A stretch of 48,188 nucleotides of DNA, taken from contig JAUGWO010000297.1 of assembly GCA_049724395.1 (NCBI GenBank), positions 1 to 48,188 of the forward strand, given 5' to 3'. Source of the stretch: Spongospora subterranea f. sp. subterranea (lineage: Eukaryota; Endomyxa: Phytomyxea; Phytomyxea; Plasmodiophorida). The position numbers and the translations under genes were made by a program. The notes below the pieces were generated by a model that saw only the letters and a program-made list of their open reading frames with translations, searched no databases and was not told where the DNA came from. Positions 10,537-21,091 of the stretch are shown in pieces (positions within the stretch are counted from its first letter, which is position 1; every line of letters starts with the position of its first letter).

Positions 10537-11194
10537 TCACTTGTCACCGCCAATCCAGTTGGCCACCAATCCAATCATAGAATAAATAATGCTCAGGCCA
10601 CTGCTCTTGCAAACGGTTTTGTATTGATACCAATCGCTTGATTTTCCAAGCTGGAAGACCAAAACAAGAACACGCAAACTGAGGTCAAACATTGATTGAA
10701 CCGCTCCAGTTATCTTGTGAAGTCCTGTCACCACAAATTCCTTTGTTTTCGGAACTACTCCTATATCCTTTCCCCCGGGGAGTTCGTAATCGAGTTGCTG
10801 CCATCGAATCCGTATTGCATCCTTTGCAAGCCTCGGAATCAGCTCCATATCTTCCTGCCAAAGCGAACTGCATATTCGCGTCCCATTGTTCCGGAAAATC
10901 CTGAACCTTGATCTGGAAGTCATTCTGACTCTTTGTGATCCAAACACAGCGATAGGTGTGATAACAAATCAGGACTGAAACAAAAACCGCAATTGCTTCT
11001 TCAACACGATGAGCATCAATTGGTTGCTCTGAGCGAGGATCCTGACGTGCAAGTTTCATGGCGTACGATGTACAGGTAAGATGGGTGCCGCATTGGGCCA
11101 CACTCGCAAAAGAAACCTCGGGTAAACCCAGGATGCTGTTCCACAGACGATGCTGCGGATATGAGCGTTGCCGCTGTTGATATTGATTTTGCAC
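10537..11194 (-). pseudogene. Unknown minus-strand gene or relic, convergent with the deacetylase gene
   Basis: Two overlapping minus-strand frames (11194-10685 and 10947-10537) read protein-like. The first contains a hydrophobic stretch (AIAVFVSVLICYHTYRCVW); the second contains KDIGVVPKTKEFVVTG and another hydrophobic run. The second frame stops at 10537-10539, directly against the deacetylase stop at 10534-10536. A related minus-strand stretch lies at 13640-13260 in the duplicated segment, which argues that a gene once existed here. I do not recognise the family. An intron or a frame break between the two frames is possible. Confidence 0.35.
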
Positions 11195-12300
11195 CTTCTA
11201 GGTTTCCCAACGAATGTGGTCCAATGCAACACACATCTTGCCTGGGAAAGTTTTGGCTGCATAGGGCGATCAGTGAACATGCAAATTACAGCAGATGGTC
11301 AGCACAGACGGTTCGTTGAACACAGAATCAAGCAGAGCGGATTCGATCAAAATACTTCAGCTATATGAAATTTACAACAAGACAGCACACCCAATTGACA
11401 AAAAACACGCGAGAGGAGAGATATTTGGCAGAACACCGAATGGAAACTCCACATTGTTTTACCAAAAGTACCTCGTTGAACAATTCAGGTACCCTCGATA
11501 ATGCAAGAAACAACTGGTTTGTGATGGTCTCTCCTGACATGACAATATGGCGTTCCAAAAGAGAGATTTCCCCTAGCGAGGATTATGGGGCTACAGACCT
11601 GGTGAACGCCATTTAGGACACAATGAGAACAGAGAAAGCAGAGTCGTCACAAGGTTACTCCAGTGAAGAGACTTGAATCACTTGAACCATAATTTTTTTG
11701 ATACATTTTGTATATTAAAAACAGCAACAGCGTTGATGCCGAATTTACGCCCGGACGGTTCTCAGATATCGACATCCCGTTGTTTGAAGAGGCTGCTGAT
11801 TGATATTATTCTGGGGAGTTGATTTCAGGGAATATTGAATGGCACCGCGAGAACACTAATCATCAAAGTTTCACTTCACTGATCTACTTGGACTTTCCTT
11901 GTCCAATATCGAAATCTAACGCTAAAATCGCATTGTATCATATTGTACAATCACTGAAATGATCCCGATCCCTATAGCTGAAACTGATCATCGCTCGCAA
12001 CACCTCTATTCTGAAATACTGAAACGCGGCCCGCCTTCAGAATTGCTGTTGTTGAGCGCGGGCTTCAGCCAATTCAGCGATGTCTGCCCGTAGTCGAATC
12101 CAAGCGGCTGACCTCTTCATTGGAATACAAAGCCAGAATTATTTGTTTGTAGAGTTCAGAAACAACAAAGCACCGAGTGAATATCTGCCAATGCCCTGGA
12201 CTTGTTGACAATCTCAAATGCCTATACCGCCAAAAATGGAGGCAGCGTCGGCCTCCGTCTTTACCTTCTTTAAACTCTATTAGAGCTTCATTGTTCTATC

Positions 12301-13145
12301 ATGGTGACATCGATCGTATGTTTATGGTTGTTTGTTTTCGCCATTGAGTTTGTAAAAGGTGCAGACATCAAAGCGACACCGATGTGTGGTGACTGGAACA
12401 GTGCAGCATGGCGTACAGATTAAAGAGCGAAGGGCATCAAGTGGAACTGCAGCACCATTAATCATGGACATCTGCCAGAATTTTCGAGAGAGATGCGAAT
12501 TTTGATAGAATGGATCCAGAGATGCACCAAGTACCAACCTAGGTATTCCGCCCTCCTTATGGAGAACTCCTCCCAAGGCAGGCCCAGCACATAACCAACG
12601 AATTCGTTGAGCTTCTTCACATTAATCTTTTTAGCCTAGAGGTTCTTTGGATATCGCACGATCTTCGTTGACGGTCGTTTTTTCTTCGAGTGTTTCGGTC
12701 CTGTTGTAAAGGGGGTTTGATTGTTGACCACACAGGAGCCTCGTTTTTGTGATTTCTTTACTTGTTTCGTTCATTTAGCCATTTCTATTGTTAGTTGATA
12801 TTTTTTTCAAAAATAGTCAGAACACTGTGAAATGCGGAGAGTAACGATGCCAATGACAGCGAGGAAGGCAAAGGAAGACCCCAGCTTAACTCAGCGCTGA
12901 TGTTCGCAATGATATTGCCCGAGTTTTCATTCACTTCCACAGTTCAATTGGCGAACGCGTCAAGAGATCATTCAAAGATAACGTTGGCCTGGGCAACCCC
13001 GCCGTTGTTGTCATGCACGACTGATACGCCGGCCTGCGACCAAGTAACACAAACACAATTTCACTGCGATCACAATCCCTTTCTGATTGTGGCGCCATCC
13101 TGTTACAGCTGTCATAACGCAAGTGATCAATCACTTCAGTCCAAC
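12301..13145 (+). pseudogene. Polysaccharide deacetylase pseudogene (decayed duplicate)
   Basis: Clear copy of the gene at 9346. The signal peptide region is kept (12301-12365). The part carrying catalytic motif 1 (TLDDGPD) has been deleted by a loss of roughly 150 bp after about 12395, and an in-frame stop follows at once. The HxxxH region, the RPP(Y/F)G region (about 12548-12565) and the MHD motif (about 13010-13020) can still be traced, but in changing frames and with stops. The ancestral second and third introns are also traceable; the last ends in TGTTACAG near 13100. No functional protein can be made. Confidence 0.8.
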
Positions 13146-13259
13146 ATAGAATAAACTTTGCTCTCGCCAATTCTCCTGGGTACGGTTCCAAAACAAATCA
13201 AAGACGATTTCCCAGAAATGAAGAATCATTAGGCAAAATCGCCATTTCACTGGGTTTTT

Positions 13260-13640
13260 CATTTTCAAATCACCACAGAGAAGACAGCACGAACTTTTCC
13301 AGTTAACCGTGTGGATAAACCTCTCACAATACTGTCAACTACACATCCCTTTGTTTCTGATCCGCCAGACGACATAAATATATCAGCAATCCATGGTTTC
13401 GCTTCATCCGCGATGAAGCTCGTCCTATCTGCGACTGTAATTGTTGCAGGCGACCCCGAACATGCGTCGTGGATTACCATTCTCTGACTCAGTCAATCCA
13501 GAGTCAACAGTATGTTCATTCATGAGCCCAATTATCCACAAATCATCAAAGCGCGAACCGACCTGGTCCTTTTGTACCTAGCATTGGAAGTCATTCTGAC
13601 AGCTCTTCTTGACACAAACCAGCAATAGCGCCCATAACCA
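13260..13640 (-). pseudogene. Relic of the unknown convergent gene (second copy)
   Basis: The minus strand from 13480 to 13265 is open for 71 codons (GGSETKGCVVDSIVRG). Its DNA can be aligned with the PKTKEFVVTG region of the minus-strand stretch at 10.54-11.2 kb. A string TGGAAGTCATTCTGAC occurs in both copies (about 10914 and 13586). The remaining parts contain stops. Function unknown. Confidence 0.35.
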
Positions 13641-14029
13641 TTGAAAACAGAATGCAAAGCTGTTATTGGTATTGGATGCTTTACCGTTTTATCACAACCT
13701 AATTACATTGAACTTGACCCATTACGACATTCAGTAAACTTTTGAAATTTTGTGAACTTTTCTTCAAATTGACCTTGTTGGCCTGAAACGTTCTCAGCAA
13801 TCACATGTATTTTGGAAATGACCTCCTTCAAGGAATTGAGGTAGGCCAAAAAAAGATGTTCAGGTTGTTGACAGCATGAGTGGCCGATTTCAGGAAATTT
13901 CTGAAATGCACCTGAGAGAGGATTAAACAACGAATTTGATACTGAGAAAACACTACGACATAAAGTAGCTGAATGTTTGCGAAGGGGATGGTCTGCAAAG
14001 TTTAGTGATAAACTGTTGCATTTGCTTTT

Positions 14030-14460
14030 GTAGTTGAAAATCTCTGGAGACGGAAACTTGGTCCTGATCCAGCGGCATCGGTCATCAACCAAAGCGAGTT
14101 TTTGCACGAATTTACTTCCCAGTTGGAGAGATATGGCTTTGTGTACGAAACTTATAACAGCCGTTGGGCTATCCGGATCTAAGTTGTACCAAAATCTGGA
14201 CGCAAAATGAATATCCCTTACTGTGTGTGGATTTAAGAGGTGAATGGTCTAGGTCAACCTACTGCAGTGCCAATGCCGTTTTTAGAATCCATTACTCCGG
14301 ATTTAACAGAATCAAAATATTGGTTTCTTTATGCTTTCAAAAATTTTGAACAATGCCCTAGGCGGAGCAATGTCAAGAAAGTGTTCTGAGTTCATGACAG
14401 GGTTTTGGTGTATTCACACCGAGACGATCAATTCAGGGCGCTTTTACATTCTGCAACTCT
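14030..14460 (+). mobile_element. LTR-retrotransposon RT fossil
   Basis: Plus-strand fossil of a reverse transcriptase N-terminal region. It shows an NSRWA..VVPK block, a degenerate LR.VNG block and a P.PFLESITPDLTESKYWF block, the order found in Ty3/gypsy-like pol proteins of fungi and oomycetes. The fossil at 45330-44600 (minus strand) looks like the same broad lineage. It is broken, with several breaks; no LTR is seen and it looks old. Confidence 0.6.
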
Positions 14461-14800
14461 ATAAATTTTTGTTAATCTATTGAATCATTCATTGATAATT
14501 TGGTTTGATTTTCGTTTGGGGCATGCAGGCTTTGAAGATGGCTGGTACAACAGATTTGTACTGCTTGTGGAATATCGCATGATCCTCACGAATTGGAAAG
14601 CTTGATGCGAACAGCTGAAAGGTTGTACCCCAGAAGTCAACTAAGTTCTTGTCCTGAAGGAATCGGATAATATTCCTTTAGCCGTAACGCGATTTTCTTC
14701 CAGAATAACATCGACAACTGCTCTACGTCTTTGGTTATCAATTGCCTGACGAACCTTTAAAGGTGTTCATGCTGCAACCTAAAGTTCTTACCTGAAAGGG
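14460..14800. other. No recognisable feature
   Basis: About 340 bp between the RT fossil and the palindromic module. No open frame of note, repeat or RNA gene was recognised. It may contain further decayed pol sequence, but no motif supports that. Confidence 0.3.
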
Positions 14801-14802
14801 AA

Positions 14803-15504
14803 TTAATCTGCCGTCGAGTGTTCTGCGGATTTCTCGCACAAACTCATCGAAAATATCAAGGGTAGGGAGTCTGGACTTTTAATTTGGTTGATGCCTTTAT
14901 ATCGAATCCCGCCCATCATTGATCGAATCGACGAGTGTGTGCAGGAAATCCAGTGCGTTGGGAAGACATGTACATTCATTGCATTCCAGATGGCGGAGAC
15001 ATCCGCCAAGCTGCTCCATCTGCTGAACGCACGAGATGAAAATAGAGACGAGTTCCTGATGCTTAAGCGGGTAATACTGAAAGTACTAGAAATCAGAGGG
15101 AAAGGTGTGGATGGCGGTTCCGTTGGCTGGCGTATGCGCAGCGACACCTCAATCCACTTAAATACTGTCTGAGTCACAGTTTCGATTTGTTTCTGCACGA
15201 TTGCTGTCACCTCGCGGCCTGCTTCTGTGTCCTGTCGCCATACAATCAGATTGTCGTCTGCAGGGATTCCAATCAGCGCGACAATATGTGTGGGTTTAGC
15301 CAACAATACCTCGTGCAGCAACGCCGGCGTCAACAAGTTGCTAAATTCAAAGTCGTCGTAGGTCCAGTTCTGTGCCAGCTCTGTCTTCATCACCAGTGAT
15401 TTGTTCCCCATGGCCATTCGAATTTTGGACGTCCGCCTGTTAGACCATGCAGCGCGGTGCTCCTCGGTCGACCTTGAGTCCTGACTGCTCATCAGACACT
15501 GCAT
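14803..15504 (-). CDS. Hypothetical open frame overlapping palindromic module 1 (233 aa)
   Basis: The minus strand is open from 15504 to 14803. The N-terminal two thirds read as an ordinary soluble protein (TYDDFEFSNLLTPALLHE; THIVALIGIPADDNLIVW); the C-terminal third is Ser/Ile-rich and lies over the palindromic module at 14828-14950. I do not recognise a family. The plus strand is also open over part of this stretch (14888-15172), so either could be chance. The module recurs at 19344-19463, where this frame is not kept. A real gene is possible but unproven. Confidence 0.25.
   Translation of the reverse strand: MQCLMSSQDSRSTEEHRAAWSNRRTSKIRMAMGNKSLVMKTELAQNWTYDDFEFSNLLTPALLHEVLLAKPTHIVALIGIPADDNLIVWRQDTEAGREVTAIVQKQIETVTQTVFKWIEVSLRIRQPTEPPSTPFPLISSTFSITRLSIRNSSLFSSRAFSRWSSLADVSAIWNAMNVHVFPTHWISCTHSSIRSMMGGIRYKGINQIKSPDSLPLIFSMSLCEKSAEHSTAD
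14828..14950. repeat. Palindromic module, copy 1
   Basis: Inverted repeat with 23-bp arms at 14828-14850 and 14928-14950 (about 4 mismatches) around a 77-bp loop. The same module with better-matched 25-bp arms is at 19344-19463. Between the two copies, the loop (ATCAAGGGTAGGG..GTCTGGA..TTTGGTTGATG) and both arms are similar, which shows common descent. Confidence 0.7.
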
Positions 15505-15559
15505 GGCCGCCCATCCGCGAACAAATGTCGATAACCAGCCACGGAACTGAAATCCACAA

Positions 15560-16700
15560 ACTAGTATTTTTCAGTATTACCTGCTTGAGCATCAGGAGTC
15601 GTCTCGTTTTGTGGGCGAAGGGATGCTTGTCTCCCTGGATTTTCGAATTTTTATCGTTTGATATATATTGGGTCTCCCAGTCCGTATCGGGAATCGAATT
15701 TGCTGCAAATGGTTCAGCTCAGTGTCCATTTGCTTATACTGAAATTGTAAAAGCTGGTAATCTCCCTGCTGCACTCCTTCAAAAGGGTGATTGGTCCGCG
15801 ACGAAGTGCCCTTACAATTTCGATTAAACTAAAAAAACATTAAGTCATGAGATGGTCACCTTCAGAAAACCCTTTTGAAAGCTAGCTATCCTAGAGCTAT
15901 AAATTACTCAAACCTGAAATATAAATTCAGAGATAGGAATTGGATGAAATACCACAATGTCAATGTCACAGCACATAAAGGTCGCAATCAGTTATTACTC
16001 CAAGGAGATCATCGAGGGCAATTCAAATGAAAGGCAAATCGCTAAACACATGCGATACCTCAAAATGGCTTCCGAGCACGATCGGCAACTCCAATTAGAG
16101 AGATTGCATAATCTTAAAATCTCAAGAAAATCATATTCAAACCAGAATTTTGCTTCTCGACGAAAAAAATTATTGAAATCGAAATACTCCCAAAAGCTTA
16201 CGCGAACATATTACAGGGAAATTTCAATCGCTCCAACAACTGCAAATTCCTTATCGGGTGAACAGGCATTCTTCCTGAATCTACGATCCTTACCTTTCAA
16301 AACACCGAGGAGAAGGACGGCGACCGGCGCGGTGGCCTGAAGAGTTGAAGGGGAAACCAGGTCGGGTTGGCTGGCAAGAGGACTTTATGTTCAATGATCA
16401 ACCATCCCTGATTGTCATCGCATCGACAACAAGCATTCGGCTCGTTATTTAGAAGTGGAATATACAATTGGAAAGAAGAGAATAGACAGACAATAGTTCC
16501 GGAATTTTATCCGCAACATTAAACTGCGATGGGTTACCCTCATCCACCGCGCTTAGGTAGTGTGTCGCAGTCATTAGTGTCAGACATATTCCGAGGTCCA
16601 ACCGCGTGCTGTGGAGGGGATAGGCCGATTACCGTGCAAATGTCCAAAATTGGCAATTGAGTGCAGATGGCCCACTGGAACCCTCCCACGGTCATATTCT
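15560..16700. other. Region with no recognised gene
   Basis: Upstream of oxygenase-like copy B. A 127-codon open frame at 15957-16340 encodes a very basic, Lys/Arg-rich peptide with no signal peptide or recognised motif. I treat it as doubtful. No repeats of note were seen. Confidence 0.25.
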
Positions 16701-16718
16701 GTCATTTTGATTTGATCA

Positions 16719-17834
16719 ATGACAATTAAAAGAGGAATGGCGTATGTCTTTCTGTTGGCTGTGTTTCAGTCTTTATGGCTTGTGACCAATTGCCATGAAG
16801 AGACAGACCTTACTGGAGTTATTCAATTATGTCGGGCCAATGATGGATGGACTAATATTATTGACGAGAAGATTACATTGATTCAAATGAAGGAGCCAAC
16901 AAAACAAGCGTCTTTTATGGAGTGGATTGAAGCTTCGAAATTGCCGATCAGCTTTGATGTTTTTCTAATGAAGGAGCAGATGAAAACAATGATTCACTCG
17001 TTGACATTGCTGCCGGACTCTGAACCCCGATACAAGTTTTCTAAGATAATCCAAGAAGCCATTTATGAGGACATCCCCAAGGAGCATTCCAATTGGATAG
17101 TCATTCCATGGGGTTTCTCACTGTATTCCACAAGAGGCCAGTATGTCAGACTTGCGCATATCGATGTGCTTCGCGATGCTGATATTGCCACCTTGTTGCA
17201 AGACTACGAGAATTGGTCTTTAGACATCATGGAGGTTTTGGCACAGAATAACCAAGTTAAAACCGCTGCCTTGGCACACTATAATGGCAACGTTGAACAA
17301 TATGCAAAGGAAATGTTGACGCTCGATCATACGTTGAATATCTGGATACCACTTAAACCTGTTTTAGCATGGCCATTGGCATTGACACCGGCCACTCAAT
17401 GCGATGAGACTCGCACCAAGGTTCTTCCTGAAATGAATGAACCACATCAATTTCTCTCACAGTCCGAATCTACTCCAAACGATTGGTACACACGAAGGAA
17501 CATGCAGCCCGATGAAGTTTTTGTCTGGAATTCAAGGACTGTCGCCCATGCGGCCGTCAAAATTGGTGATGGGGAAGGCGAGCGATCATCCATTGCTACA
17601 CGACTGTTGATCGTGCACCCAAAAGAGGATCTGTCCACCTCGGTATCATTGCCCCCCGAGGACAATCGTCTGTGCTATACCGAACGTTTTTTCTTGCAAG
17701 TGTTGAAACTCTATTCTCTTGAATCGTTTGCAATCGAGAAATTAGCCGAAATGGGATATCACCGACGTTGTAAAGACCCTCCTTCAGCTCTGCCGCCCTC
17801 ACCGTTGAATGATTTGACGCACGTCAAACACTAA
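16719..17834 (+). CDS. Secreted CmcJ/AsaB-like oxygenase family protein, copy B (371 aa)
   Basis: Intronless and open throughout; probably closest to the ancestral form. A signal-peptide-like segment spans residues about 7-25. The key pattern occurs once each: HID (H147/D149); NIWIPL then WPLAL; WYTRRNMQPDEVFVWNS; VAHAAV (H277); and RSSIATRLL (R289, R295). This order resembles Fe(II)/2-oxoglutarate-type CmcJ/AsaB (GA4-desaturase-like) enzymes, with H147, D149 and H277 as candidate metal ligands and a late Arg as a candidate co-substrate binder. That assignment is inference. The C-terminal tail (PPSALPPSP) is Pro-rich and shared in outline with copy C. The start is chosen because MTIKRGMAY aligns with the starts of copies A and C. 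The 3' flank is duplicated behind copy A. Confidence 0.65.
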   Translation: MTIKRGMAYVFLLAVFQSLWLVTNCHEETDLTGVIQLCRANDGWTNIIDEKITLIQMKEPTKQASFMEWIEASKLPISFDVFLMKEQMKTMIHSLTLLPDSEPRYKFSKIIQEAIYEDIPKEHSNWIVIPWGFSLYSTRGQYVRLAHIDVLRDADIATLLQDYENWSLDIMEVLAQNNQVKTAALAHYNGNVEQYAKEMLTLDHTLNIWIPLKPVLAWPLALTPATQCDETRTKVLPEMNEPHQFLSQSESTPNDWYTRRNMQPDEVFVWNSRTVAHAAVKIGDGEGERSSIATRLLIVHPKEDLSTSVSLPPEDNRLCYTERFFLQVLKLYSLESFAIEKLAEMGYHRRCKDPPSALPPSPLNDLTHVKH

Positions 17835-18160
17835 CCCGGGGTACTCTATCATCTTCGCAAAACTTGCTCGCATGTTTTGTTGTTAATACAGTGCCAAATG
17901 CGTTTTCCCATTGTCGGGCCATATCTGCTGCACCTTAATAGGCGACATGACAGTATTTTCATCATTTATTGCCACTCGCAGGATGAAACCAGAGATTGAC
18001 CATCACAGGAACCCTTCACCCGTTTCATTTTATATCGGTGATATGTGGTGAGAGGTCTTGAACATTCTCTGTTGTCTGGCAGTTGTTCTAATTCTTGTTC
18101 CTTGTTTCATATCCATCGTCCACCCATTCCCGTTCCTCTCATCCTCTACCTGTCAACATA
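17835..18160 (+). repeat. 3' flank of copy B, shared with copy A
   Basis: No gene. It matches 4304-4600 in order, with the landmarks CAGTGCCAAATGCG, CTGCTGCACCTTAAT, TCTCTGTTGTCTGGCAG and CGTCCACCCA. The first about 45 bp after the stop correspond to the sequence that copy A translates as its C-terminus. Confidence 0.55.
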
Positions 18161-18299
18161 GACCGATCCAATCCAGAATTACCCAATTGTTCAAGCATCA
18201 TCAAGGAATCCCCACAGGTCTTGTGTGTAACACAAATACCAAACACCAATTGGTAACACAGCAACCAACACAGGCGATATCGTTACGACCAGTGATCAT

Positions 18300-18760
18300 G
18301 AAAAAAGCGAATCGTAACACAAACTACTTCAACACAGAACAAAATACGAGAATCATTAAGAAAGAGCACTCTGGAATAAACAAGATCGCCAATCCCGACT
18401 ATGAACAATGGAATGCCGGCCGGCTAACGGAGATTGAGGCTCATGAACAGGCTCGATTTTTAAACAAACACCAAACAGATGTTATTTGCATTTCCAAACT
18501 GGGGCACACAACAAGAATAGCCGGGTTCCCAACGTACCACTGCAAGTTGATTGAGGTTGACAAGTTTCTGCAACTTCGTCTCTACACAGTAAAATTTTGT
18601 GACAGACCGAGCAGCAGCAATGAGACAACCCGCCTGCAAAGGAGTTGTCGATTGTGCAAATTAAGAAAAAAACCGATTTGTGAGAGGCTTCAATACCCAC
18701 ACCATAACCGTCCTCTAGTTCGCGGTTCACTTCTCTTTGAATACTATATGGAAATATAGT
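18300..18760 (+). mobile_element. LINE fragment, N-terminal endonuclease region
   Basis: Within an open frame on the plus strand, QWNAGRLTEIEAHEQ and FLNKHQTDVICISKLG (about 18400-18520) match the beginning of the apurinic-type endonuclease domain of LINE ORF2 proteins, whose usual pattern is Q-W-N-A, then H..D-x-I-x-I-S-E. Here the catalytic Glu position reads K (ISKLG). The similarity fades after about 18560 and no RT follows, so this is a short decayed piece. It is related in type, but not close, to the LINE piece at 47721-47300. Confidence 0.6.
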
Positions 18761-19340
18761 CGAAACCAATGGTTATCGGACACCACAGCAGTACTACTTT
18801 GAATGTGGGTGGTCTTCTTGGCAATGAACTACACCCTGAAATGCCCACACGACAAACGACATCATAGCACAGAAATCAATATATTGGGCTCCTTTTTTCT
18901 CCATATTGCTGTTCTGTTTACTCGGTTACCCTTTGGCATTCACGACAGTCGTGAAAACAGCTCTATCTGCGTTGAGGTCAAAGAGATCAAGGCCAATTGA
19001 CGCATGAGCACCACATAGGGGGGATGCCCCGCCCGATTCTAGCTGTTTCGCACTGTATAACCGATCAATCGTTGACGATCATACCTATCTCGCGTTTTCT
19101 CGAGTCAATCGCCCAAGACAGGTACTGTTTTTTCAAATTGGGCCCGATATACACAGTAACCCACTGACCAAAATGCCTGAAAACGCCATCCTTCTTGGGG
19201 ATTCATTCCCGCACCTCGTTTGCGCTGTGACATTGCTAGGTGTTACTACGTTCATTCCGCCAACGACCTGAATTGCGACGCCCGTGATTGTTTCAAGGTA
19301 CGGGAAGAATTCTTGGCCCGATCAAGCCGTTGAGTGTTCT
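18760..19340. other. No recognisable feature
   Basis: About 580 bp between the LINE fragment and palindromic module 2. No coding motif or repeat was recognised. Confidence 0.3.
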
Positions 19341-19343
19341 GCC

Positions 19344-19463
19344 GATTTCTTGCACAAACTCGTCGAAATTATCAAGGGTAGGGGGTCTGGAATTTATTTG
19401 GTTGATGTCTTATGCCGAATTTTGCCGATCATTGATCGTTTCGACGAGTTGGTGCAAGAAATC
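19344..19463. repeat. Palindromic module, copy 2
   Basis: Arms at 19344-19368 and 19439-19463 are 25 bp with a single mismatch (GATTTCTTGCACAAACTCGT on the left arm), around a 70-bp loop. Transcribed RNA from either strand would fold into one long hairpin. It is homologous to the module at 14828-14950. Neither module lies next to a recognised terminal inverted repeat of a transposase gene in this window. Confidence 0.75.
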
Positions 19464-19849
19464 GAGTGAGTTGAAAATGGCCAAAAAATGGCCCAAACTC
19501 CGTGTCGACATCAGAAATGGCACGAAGTACAGTATCATCGCTGCAGTCAGCGTCGTGCCACATAGCACAGGCCAGAGTTGTGCTATGCTACATTGGTAGC
19601 ATTGCTTGATGGAACCGTCAAGGTCAACGAGCAACAGCGGGCTTACTGCTGCCAGCCTGAAATTGACATGCAGGTCAAGAATGTCGAGGAGGAGGTCGGT
19701 GCTGAGAAATGTGCTGCAATTCATTGGTATATTGGCCAATTATTTTCAGATGAAAGGAAATAATTGATGATCTGGCTGAAACTGACCGATCACGAACCGC
19801 AACCTCAATCTGGGTGGAAGTCAGCGCCAAATTCTAGACAAAAAAATAA

Positions 19850-20891
19850 AACCGCTGGGGTTCAGAGTATGACGAAGTCGGAGAGCAAGCAGCGGGTACA
19901 GTACGCCCGGCATGGTGGACAGTATTGCAGATAGGCTGAGGGATATTGAGGAGCCAGATCTTGCTCTGACCACCAACCGCATTCTCCCATTGTTAGCGTT
20001 CAACACGCCTGTGTATGAGGGAATTACATTACATAGGCTGGCTGGATGGGGTCATCCTGGAAAATACAAGACGGTCAAACAACCAGGGAGTCATTTTTTC
20101 GTGGACACAACATTTTTAGTTGTGCCGGCTTTATTCAAAGAACTTTTGGTGGTGATGGCTAAAGACGTGGTCAACGACCTGTATTTGGAGTGATACCGCA
20201 TGGCGTTCAATTTGATCAAATCGGTCATTGGAACAACAGTCAATCCAGGCAGTGTCACCTGTGATTTCGAACAGGCTTTGATCAATGTAGTTAAAAGTAC
20301 ATGATGTGTTGTCAACTGATTCTATGATTGGTAGAAGTGACAGTGTTGAAGATGTTTTTGAAGAGAGAGTATCCATTGTTGGATGCTTTTTTCATTGGAA
20401 GCAAGCCAATCGGCAGGTCTTTTCCAAACTGAAACTGTCAGATCATGTTGTCAATCGCTTGATGAGGCCATGGATCTCGGACGCCCCAACCATATTGAAC
20501 ACAATGAGATAATAACGGTGGGATTCCAGTACGTTCGTGCTCAATTGGCATTGGAACGTAAGGTGGAGGTGGATGGTATTTCGATTACTTCAAGAAAACG
20601 TGGATGCGCTCTCCTCGTGACTCGAATCTTAGCATTCAAAGAGCAACAGGTGAAGAGGTTGCCAATCGAACCAACAACCCACTTGAATCATATAATGCTC
20701 ATTTCAACGATCTGTTCCCCACGCCCCATCCCAACCTGAGGGCAGTTGTTGCTAAAATTAGGACAGACGCCGAGCAGTACTTTCAAACCTTCAGTTCGTT
20801 CAGTCTGGCATCGCTCTTCCTCCATCACACCGACCTGCGTTCACTCCCAATGCCAGCATGGTCCCCATCAGATATACTGTACTATGTTTGA
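19850..20891 (+). mobile_element. Decayed MULE transposase (catalytic region)
   Basis: Plus-strand Mutator-like transposase remnant. In order: an AGWGHP..K block, then FFVDTTFLVVPALFKELLVV (first Asp of the DDE site, about 20100-20150); VTCDFEQALINV (second Asp, about 20257-20290); GCFFHWKQANR (about 20375-20415); a WRYFKKTW-like block in another frame near 20570-20610; and NRTNNPLESYNAHFNDLFPT (about 20660-20720). The blocks fall in different frames with internal stops (for example after ANDLYLE-type sequence near 20190), so at least three frame breaks exist and the gene is dead. The FAR1-like N-terminus is missing here. No terminal inverted repeats were identified. Confidence 0.8.
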
Positions 20892-21091
20892 ATTGCAGCT
20901 GCAGTGGTAGAAATCAGTCCTGGCCATCAGCAAAGTAAACCTTGACTACTTTATTGGATATACTTAAATATTTTGTTAGACTCAGCTTTGCGCCAGACCA
21001 CTACAATTTCGAGGTTGGCTGGATCCGATTCTGAACCATTATCGGATCAAATTGATGTGATTGATTCCAATCACAGTGAAGATATCGATTG

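Larger units (their letters stand above)
11290..13690. repeat. Decayed tandem duplicate of the 8.23-11.2 kb segment
   Basis: In direct orientation, the upstream blocks (11340-12300), a deacetylase pseudogene (12301-13145) and minus-strand gene remains (13260-13640) repeat the order found at 8.23-11.2 kb. The copy is diverged and has lost sequence throughout. The boundaries are approximate because the similarity fades at both ends. Confidence 0.7.

Noticed and set aside
15957-16340. 127-codon basic open frame as a gene
   Set aside because: No motif, no second copy and no signal peptide; Lys/Arg-rich composition alone is not evidence of a gene in AT-rich DNA.
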